A stretch of 10,645 nt of DNA, from assembly GCA_002714815.1 (NCBI GenBank), contig PAYI01000020.1:23024-33668 (forward strand). The letters are read 5' to 3'. A program made the translations under genes and the position numbers. The stretch is from Flavobacteriaceae bacterium. GTDB taxonomy: Bacteria; Bacteroidota; Bacteroidia; Flavobacteriales; Flavobacteriaceae. Positions 7,072 to 10,645 of the stretch are shown piece by piece. How positions within the stretch are numbered: the first letter of the stretch is position 1; the number at the start of each line of letters is the position of its first letter. The notes under the pieces are model-generated. The model was not told the DNA's origin, did no database searches, and saw only the letters and a program-made list of their open reading frames with translations.

Positions 7072-7086
7072 ATGTGAAAAACTCTT

Positions 7087-7530
7087 TCAATCATTTATTT
7101 GCTCTGAAAAGTAAAACTTGAATCTTAATTTCCCATTTTCTTTTATTAAATATGCACTTTCAAGCCATTCATATGTCAAAAATGTTGATCCGTCAGGTGT
7201 TGGTTTTTCAAGTTCAAATTCGCCAGTATGTTCAAGGCTAATATGAGCTGAATTTAAATCTGTATCTATTTTAATATTTCTAAAATCTCTTTTTGATTCA
7301 AATTTTCCAAATCCTTTTACAAATTCAATAAATTCATCTGTATTCCATTTTCTACTTACTTCAAAAATCATAAAATCTTCAGATAAATAGTCTCTAATTT
7401 TATCTACGTCATTATCTAATGAATAGAAAAATTCATTAAAAGTTTCCATTACCTCTTTTTCTGAAATTTTTTTTGGCTGTTCACAAGAGATGAATAGTGA
7501 AAGTAATAAAGAAAGAAACAGAGGTCTCAT
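7087..7530 (-). CDS. Small lipoprotein with NTF2/SnoaL-like domain
   Basis: 147 aa. MRPLFLSLLLSLFISCEQPKK looks like a lipoprotein signal with Cys16 as the lipidated residue; the lipobox LFISC is acceptable but not perfect. The rest fits the NTF2-like (SnoaL/DUF4440) cone: an N-terminal helix EVMETFNEFFYSLDNDVDKIRDYLSEDFMIFE, a central helix with TDEFIEFVKGF, and beta strands IKIDTDLNSAHISLEH, FLTYEWLESAYLIKENGKLRFKFYFSE. Such domains serve as enzymes or ligand-binding pockets, and the catalytic residues vary too much to assign. A shared element with a TATATTA box precedes it. The gene after it, GH127, lacks its own obvious promoter and may receive readthrough past a weak terminator. Confidence 0.8.
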   Translation of the reverse strand: MRPLFLSLLLSLFISCEQPKKISEKEVMETFNEFFYSLDNDVDKIRDYLSEDFMIFEVSRKWNTDEFIEFVKGFGKFESKRDFRNIKIDTDLNSAHISLEHTGEFELEKPTPDGSTFLTYEWLESAYLIKENGKLRFKFYFSEQIND

Positions 7531-7549
7531 AAAATTGAATAATGGTTAA

Positions 7550-7600
7550 TAATATACAAAAAAGTCCTTGAACTTAATGATAGAAGATATGCCAATGATA
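7550..7600 (-). promoter_or_regulatory. Promoter of the NTF2-like lipoprotein gene with shared element
   Basis: On the minus strand the element GGCATATCTTCTATCATTAA (within plus 7571-7592) continues to GTT, and after a 14-nt spacer TATATTA (plus 7550-7556) follows. The element is preceded by ATCATT as in other copies, and about 4 nt further upstream comes the T-run of the previous gene's terminator. The leader after the -7 box is diverged compared with the paralogue genes. Confidence 0.6.
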
Positions 7601-7603
7601 TAT

Positions 7604-7627
7604 AAAAAACCCTCCGCTTGGAGGGCT
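7604..7627 (-). terminator. Rho-independent terminator of the NTF2-ABM fusion gene
   Basis: On the minus strand CCCTCC (plus 7610-7615) pairs with GGAGGG (plus 7620-7625) around a 4-nt loop, followed by six T (plus 7604-7609). It lies just past the stop at 7638 and directly against the shared element of the next gene. Confidence 0.88.
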
Positions 7628-7637
7628 TAGTTTAAAA

Positions 7638-8426
7638 CTAGTAAAATTTATATCTAGTATTTGGATTGTAAACAGTCATTCCTGATTGTCCACCAACTAA
7701 TAATGGAACTATTTTGGAAACTAAACCACTTGGATCTTCTGTCAATCGCCAATTCAAATATTCTTGATAAAGTTCTGCAGACTCCCAATTTTCAATTATA
7801 AAATACATGTTTGAGGCTTCATTATAACTAGTTTCAAGGGATATACATCCTTTATAATTTCTAGTTGTTTTTACTCCGCCTTCGGAATCTATTAATGCTT
7901 GGTATTCATCAATTTTTCCTGGTTTAATATGACTTGCTACAATGACTAATGACTTTTGAAGAGGACCAACAGAATTTACCATTCCCGTTGCATCAAAATA
8001 CTCACCAGTCGAGATTATTTTGCCATCTTCAAAATCAAAATTATGATAAGAGTTTAATGTGAAGTCTCTACCCGTTGATTTACTTTTTCCAGTCCAAGTT
8101 CCATAGGCTCTTACGCTTCCATCCGGTTTCATTGTAAGTGTGTCAATACCAGGCAACCATACTTGATTATTAAACTTAACATTGGTGTAATTTTGCACAT
8201 AAAATTCTGCAACCTGAAGTGAAGAATTATAATCAATTTGTCCCATTCCATACATTGGGGCAACATCAACTAAATCTTCAGAAACTATCTCTTTCCAAAG
8301 GTCAATATTGCTTGTTTCAAAAACCTCAACCCATTTTTTTGCTAGGGCTAAGTTATTTTCGTAATCAGGATTAGTAGTACAAGAAAACACTAAAAAGCCT
8401 AATATTATTAATAAGATTTTTTTCAT
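7638..8426 (-). CDS. Lipoprotein fusing an NTF2/SnoaL-like and an ABM-like domain
   Basis: 262 aa from ATG at 8426-8424; the TTG at 8456 that keeps the frame open lies in the -7 box and is not used here. MKKILLIILGFLVFSC is a lipoprotein signal with Cys16. Residues about 25-152 form a SnoaL/NTF2-like domain (LAKKWVEVFETSNIDLWKEIVSED at the start, RAYGTWTGKSKSTGRDFTLNSYHNFDFEDGKIISTGEYFDATG at the end). Residues about 159-250 form an ABM-like ferredoxin-fold domain: SLVIVASHIKPGKIDEYQALIDS, then GCISLETSYNEASNMYFIIENWES and a C-terminal helix. Both folds include small-molecule monooxygenases, cyclases and isomerases, so an enzyme acting on a small lipophilic compound at a membrane surface is plausible but not shown. 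The end of its NTF2 domain (YFDATGM) matches YFDPTGL in the 9421-9891 product. Confidence 0.85.
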   Translation of the reverse strand: MKKILLIILGFLVFSCTTNPDYENNLALAKKWVEVFETSNIDLWKEIVSEDLVDVAPMYGMGQIDYNSSLQVAEFYVQNYTNVKFNNQVWLPGIDTLTMKPDGSVRAYGTWTGKSKSTGRDFTLNSYHNFDFEDGKIISTGEYFDATGMVNSVGPLQKSLVIVASHIKPGKIDEYQALIDSEGGVKTTRNYKGCISLETSYNEASNMYFIIENWESAELYQEYLNWRLTEDPSGLVSKIVPLLVGGQSGMTVYNPNTRYKFY

Positions 8427-8500
8427 TTTAATTGATTTGTGATTAATAAGTAACAATATACAAAGTACTTCCTAAACTTAATAAAGAGGATATTCCAATA
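8427..8500 (-). promoter_or_regulatory. Promoter of the NTF2-ABM fusion gene: element, -7-like box, conserved leader
   Basis: On the minus strand GGAATATCCTCTTTATTAAG plus TT (plus 8475-8496), a 14-nt spacer, TATATTG (plus 8454-8460), and the conserved leader CTTATTAATCACAAATCAAT before the ATG. Spacing is the same as in the 3734-3810 promoter. Confidence 0.7.
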
Positions 8501-8504
8501 TTAT

Positions 8505-8529
8505 AAAAAAACCCTCACTTTGGAGGGTT
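8505..8529 (-). terminator. Rho-independent terminator of paralogue C
   Basis: On the minus strand AACCCTC (plus 8510-8516) pairs with GAGGGTT (plus 8523-8529) over a 6-nt loop, followed by a T-run (plus 8505-8511). It sits 8 nt beyond the stop at 8538 and immediately before the next shared element. Confidence 0.88.
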
Positions 8530-8537
8530 AAAGAGCT

Positions 8538-9320
8538 TTAGTTTTTTTGATAAACTAAGGTTAGCTCTTGTGCATTTCTCATTTCTCTAGAGCTACTTAT
8601 TTTATCATTTAGAACCTTTTGGACAAATTCATTTTCAACGACACGATCATCAAATTCAGCACTAGGTATAAACATATTCCAAGCAATATGAGAAATCTCT
8701 TTATATGCTTGATCATTTCTATTTATAACCTTTGTAAATGCCCACCAGCGATGCTTTCCGTTCATAACTTGCTGAAGAAAATATGGCTTTGCTATGTAAG
8801 ACTCTACTTTTTCATAATCTTCAGATTTTTGAATCATAGGAGCAAAAGTCATTTTATCTCCAACTTTTAAATCTCCTCCTGTAAAAGGAGTTGCATCTAA
8901 TAGCTGCAGGTGATATGTGCGGACTTGCTTTTTTATTTTTTGCTCTGATTGGACTATTTTTCTGATTGTCCCTGAAGACATACCCTTAAGATTTGATTTC
9001 ATTACAGATATAGCATTATTCATTGAAAAATTACCTCCTCCATTAATGTAATTATCCATTTGCTCTTTAGAACTGAATTGGTTAAAAACTACATAATGGG
9101 CTGAGTTTTCATTGTCATTGTCTGATGGTGTTCTTTTCCATACGGCCCAACCGCTCTTCTCTCCATTTTTTATGGAGTTTTGGTGCCAAGCTCCCCAAAC
9201 TTTTTCTAAATTATGATATTGAGAGTCCATACCTTTATTTAAAACAATGAAATCTGCCACAGCATATTGAGCTGATATTGACAAAGGCAAGAGAATTAAT
9301 AAAAATATTAGTTTTTTCAT
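8538..9320 (-). CDS. Secreted two-domain alpha+beta protein, unknown function (paralogue C)
   Basis: 260 aa from ATG at 9320-9318, preferred over the TTG at 9350 that overlaps the -7 box. The signal peptide is MKKLIFLLILLPLSISAQ, nearly the same as in the 3020-3733 product. Two similar halves: KSGWAVWKRT (about 55-64) followed by AHYVVFNQFSSKEQMDNYI, and HRWWAFTKVINR (about 190-201) followed by SHIAWNMFIPSAEFDD. The first half begins YAVADFIVLNKGMDSQYHNLEKVW, the strand-helix layout of ABM-like/dimeric alpha+beta-barrel proteins; the fold assignment is inference. It resembles the 1181-1960 protein most (GWxxxxR then a hydrophobic strand ending in F). No catalytic motif is evident. Confidence 0.85.
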   Translation of the reverse strand: MKKLIFLLILLPLSISAQYAVADFIVLNKGMDSQYHNLEKVWGAWHQNSIKNGEKSGWAVWKRTPSDNDNENSAHYVVFNQFSSKEQMDNYINGGGNFSMNNAISVMKSNLKGMSSGTIRKIVQSEQKIKKQVRTYHLQLLDATPFTGGDLKVGDKMTFAPMIQKSEDYEKVESYIAKPYFLQQVMNGKHRWWAFTKVINRNDQAYKEISHIAWNMFIPSAEFDDRVVENEFVQKVLNDKISSSREMRNAQELTLVYQKN

Positions 9321-9386
9321 TTTAATCGATTTATGGTTAATAAGCCACAATATTAAGAAAGTTTCTAAACTTAATGAAGAGGATGT
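9321..9386 (-). promoter_or_regulatory. Promoter of paralogue C: element, -7-like box, conserved leader
   Basis: On the minus strand ACATCCTCTTCATTAAGTT (plus 9368-9386), a 13-nt spacer, AATATTG (plus 9348-9354) and the leader CTTATTAACCATAAATCGAT. The 5' GGC half of the element is replaced by the T-run of the upstream gene's terminator, so terminator and element overlap or abut here. Confidence 0.65.
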
Positions 9387-9415
9387 AAAAAAAACCCTCC
9401 GTTGGGGAGGGGTTT
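9387..9415 (-). terminator. Rho-independent terminator of the NTF2/SnoaL-like gene
   Basis: On the minus strand CCCTCC (plus 9395-9400) pairs with GGAGGG (plus 9406-9411) around a 5-nt loop, with flanking A/T pairing and a run of eight T (plus 9387-9394). The stop of the gene is at 9421. Confidence 0.88.
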
Positions 9416-9420
9416 AAGTT

Positions 9421-9891
9421 TTATTGAGCCGCAAGCTCCATATTTAATCCTGTTGGGTCAAAGTAACATTGTAACTCAACTACAACTCCATTTTCCCATT
9501 TGAAATCGAAATGTGCTTTATTAGAATATCTAAGCCCAGTTGCGTTACCTGTTCCGTTCCAGGTAAACCAATTATTTGTCCAAACCTCTCCATCATTAAA
9601 ATAATTAGTGTGTGAGTAGGTTTCACTTATTTTAATGTCATTAAAGATTGTATGGTGTTGTTTGAAAGCTGCTTTTACTGTTTTACCATCCATTTTTGTA
9701 TTATTTATATAAACAACAGCATCATCTGATAAAACCTTATCGTAAATGACAAAGGAATTAGTTTCATAATCTATTGCCAGACTTTCAATAATTTTTGAAA
9801 AATCGTCAGTTCTAGATAATTTACCAGCAGATTTTTGAGAAAATATAAGAATAGGGGCTAGAAATAAAATTGTAGTAATAATATTTTTCAT
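9421..9891 (-). CDS. Secreted NTF2/SnoaL-like protein
   Basis: 156 aa from ATG at 9891. MKNIITTILFLAPILIFSQ is a Sec signal peptide. The mature protein follows the SnoaL/NTF2-like pattern: helix FSKIIESLAIDYETNSFVIYDKVLSDDAVVYIN, helix DGKTVKAAFKQHHTIFNDIKI, then strands EVWTNNWFTWNGTGNATG, KAHFDFKWENGVVVELQCYFDPTGL. It is a single-domain version of the N-terminal half of the 7638-8426 fusion (shared YFD-x-TG end). His79 and His80 and the aspartates could line the pocket, but no specific catalytic set can be assigned. It has its own terminator and a shared element upstream at 9962-9987. Confidence 0.85.
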   Translation of the reverse strand: MKNIITTILFLAPILIFSQKSAGKLSRTDDFSKIIESLAIDYETNSFVIYDKVLSDDAVVYINNTKMDGKTVKAAFKQHHTIFNDIKISETYSHTNYFNDGEVWTNNWFTWNGTGNATGLRYSNKAHFDFKWENGVVVELQCYFDPTGLNMELAAQ

Positions 9892-9987
9892 TTTAAATTG
9901 GTTTATGATTAATAAGCCGCTAATATAAAAAACTCTACTTTAAGAACATTAGAAATATCTGAACTTAATAAAGAGGATGTGCCTATG
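9892..9987 (-). promoter_or_regulatory. Promoter region of the NTF2/SnoaL-like gene with a longer spacer
   Basis: On the minus strand the element GGCACATCCTCTTTATTAAG plus TT (plus 9962-9983) is a close consensus match. The conserved leader, with CTTATTAATCATAAACCAAT, is preceded by TATATTAG (plus 9920-9927), 34 nt from the element rather than 14. An alternative box, TAATGTTC (plus 9944-9951), lies 10 nt from the element. The leader has one extra T before AAAATG, so the upstream reading frame seen in other copies is not kept. Confidence 0.6.
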
Positions 9988-9991
9988 AAAC

Positions 9992-10645
9992 TTATTTTAT
10001 TTCATTGTAAATTAACCTTTCAAAAGAAGTAAACAAATTGTATGATTCCATATCGTTGAATGGTAATATTTGAGTCATATATACCAAAGCAAACTCATTC
10101 TCAAAATCAATTGTAAAATAAGTGTTTAAAAAGCCAGCCCAATATGCTGTGCCGTAAGGTCTTATAGATGAATTTTCTTCGTATGCCCAAGCTAATGTCC
10201 AATTATCATAACTATCAAAAAAATTATCTTTATCACCCCTAGCTTTTGTGTCAACGTTACTAACAGGGACATACCTGTGAGTTGTTTTAAATTCACTTAG
10301 TTGAGGAGAATTCATTAAATCAAAAGTTTCTTCTTTGAGAATTTCTACCCCATTTACTTTACCTTTATTTAACATACAAACAAGAAATTTACCATAATCT
10401 TTTGGCGAACTAGAAAGGCCTCCCCCAGCATTAAAATTCAGAGTTTTGCCCCTTTTTGAATATTTATTTTTATTTAGTTCTCCAGACTCTTTATTGCGTT
10501 CTGCTGATGAAACCACCAAGTTTTCTAGATCGTCTGGTACATTAAACCAAGTGCTATTCATTCCTAATGGCCCAGTTATATAATCTCTGAAATAATCTTC
10601 TAAATTCATTCCTGAAATTTTTTCAACTAGTCTTCCCACCCAATC
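9992..10645 (-). CDS. Beta-lactamase-family serine hydrolase, C-terminal part
   Basis: The frame is open to the right edge (…DWVGRLVEKISGMN), so about 217 aa of the C-terminal part are present and the gene starts outside the window; the GTG at 10639 is an internal valine codon. The pattern VEKISGMNLEDYFRDYITGPLGMNSTWF, followed later by GGGLSSSPKDYGKFLVCMLNKG and AYWAGFLNTYFTIDFENEFALVYMTQ, is that of PF00144 (class C beta-lactamase-like esterases and peptidases). The catalytic SxxK and YxN motifs would lie upstream, so activity cannot be judged. In place of the usual WGGxxGT before the last strand it has YWAGFLNT. The family includes esterases, D-aminopeptidases and transesterases, so antibiotic resistance should not be assumed. 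Confidence 0.88.
   Translation of the reverse strand, partial: DWVGRLVEKISGMNLEDYFRDYITGPLGMNSTWFNVPDDLENLVVSSAERNKESGELNKNKYSKRGKTLNFNAGGGLSSSPKDYGKFLVCMLNKGKVNGVEILKEETFDLMNSPQLSEFKTTHRYVPVSNVDTKARGDKDNFFDSYDNWTLAWAYEENSSIRPYGTAYWAGFLNTYFTIDFENEFALVYMTQILPFNDMESYNLFTSFERLIYNEIK

Noticed and set aside
8619..8870. Plus-strand open frame opposite paralogue C
   Set aside because: Chance open frame in AT-rich DNA opposite a supported secreted protein.
7530..9987. Integron-like cassette array
   Set aside because: The repeated intergenic parts are a promoter-like element and ordinary terminators, not attC-type sites; cassettes normally lack their own promoters, and no integrase is present.
7571..9987. 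CRISPR array or transposon ends
   Set aside because: The repeats are separated by whole genes, vary in sequence, keep a fixed relation to start codons, and show no terminal inverted repeats or target duplications.
130..10645. Antibiotic-resistance locus, because of the MBL-fold and beta-lactamase-family proteins
   Set aside because: The MBL protein belongs to the COG1237-like group and the serine hydrolase is a general PF00144 member lacking its catalytic region in this window; neither indicates resistance.

Overview
This is an AT-rich window with the marks of a Bacteroidota genome, most likely a flavobacterium. Signal peptides typically end in ...SQ, GQ or AQ; start codons lie in A-rich contexts without strong Shine-Dalgarno sites; promoters resemble the Bacteroidota -7 box (TAnnTTTG); and the protein families (DUF4920, GH127/DUF1680, DUF6150-like) are common in that phylum. 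All genes but one small membrane-protein gene lie on the minus strand, and nearly all products carry an export signal (Sec, Tat or lipoprotein).

Layout, left to right. 1-1056: a two-gene minus-strand operon, an exported metallo-beta-lactamase-fold hydrolase followed by a secreted DUF6150-like protein cut by the window edge. 1181-1960: a secreted two-domain protein of unknown function. 2136-2417: the only plus-strand gene, a small three-helix membrane protein. 2456-2902: a DUF4920 protein. 3020-3733: a second secreted two-domain protein. 3884-4903: a Tat-exported metallophosphoesterase. 4996-7002: a GH127 (beta-L-arabinofuranosidase-type) glycosidase, visibly less AT-rich than its neighbours. 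7087-7530: an NTF2-like lipoprotein. 7638-8426: a lipoprotein fusing an NTF2/SnoaL-like domain to an ABM-like domain. 8538-9320: a third secreted two-domain protein. 9421-9891: a secreted NTF2/SnoaL-like protein. 9992-10645: the C-terminal part of a beta-lactamase-family serine hydrolase.

The main observation is regulatory. Eight of the minus-strand genes or operons are preceded by copies of one element (consensus on the minus strand GGCATATCCTCTTYATTAAG, usually extended to GTT). In five of them it ends 13-14 nt upstream of a -7-like box (TATATTG or TATGTTTG). Several of these genes also share an almost identical 5' leader of about 25-30 nt. A rho-independent terminator for the preceding gene often lies directly against the element. 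Much of the window is therefore a string of single-gene units, terminator / element / -7 box / leader / exported protein, that look co-regulated in trans rather than as one operon.

The proteins in these units are mostly small alpha+beta folds (NTF2/SnoaL-like and apparent dimeric alpha+beta-barrel, ABM-like) plus hydrolases. A joint role in processing small molecules in the periplasm or outside the cell is a reasonable guess, but the sequence does not show a substrate. No regulator gene, RNA gene, insertion sequence, integrase or CRISPR array was seen. No gene-free stretch exceeds 300 bases.
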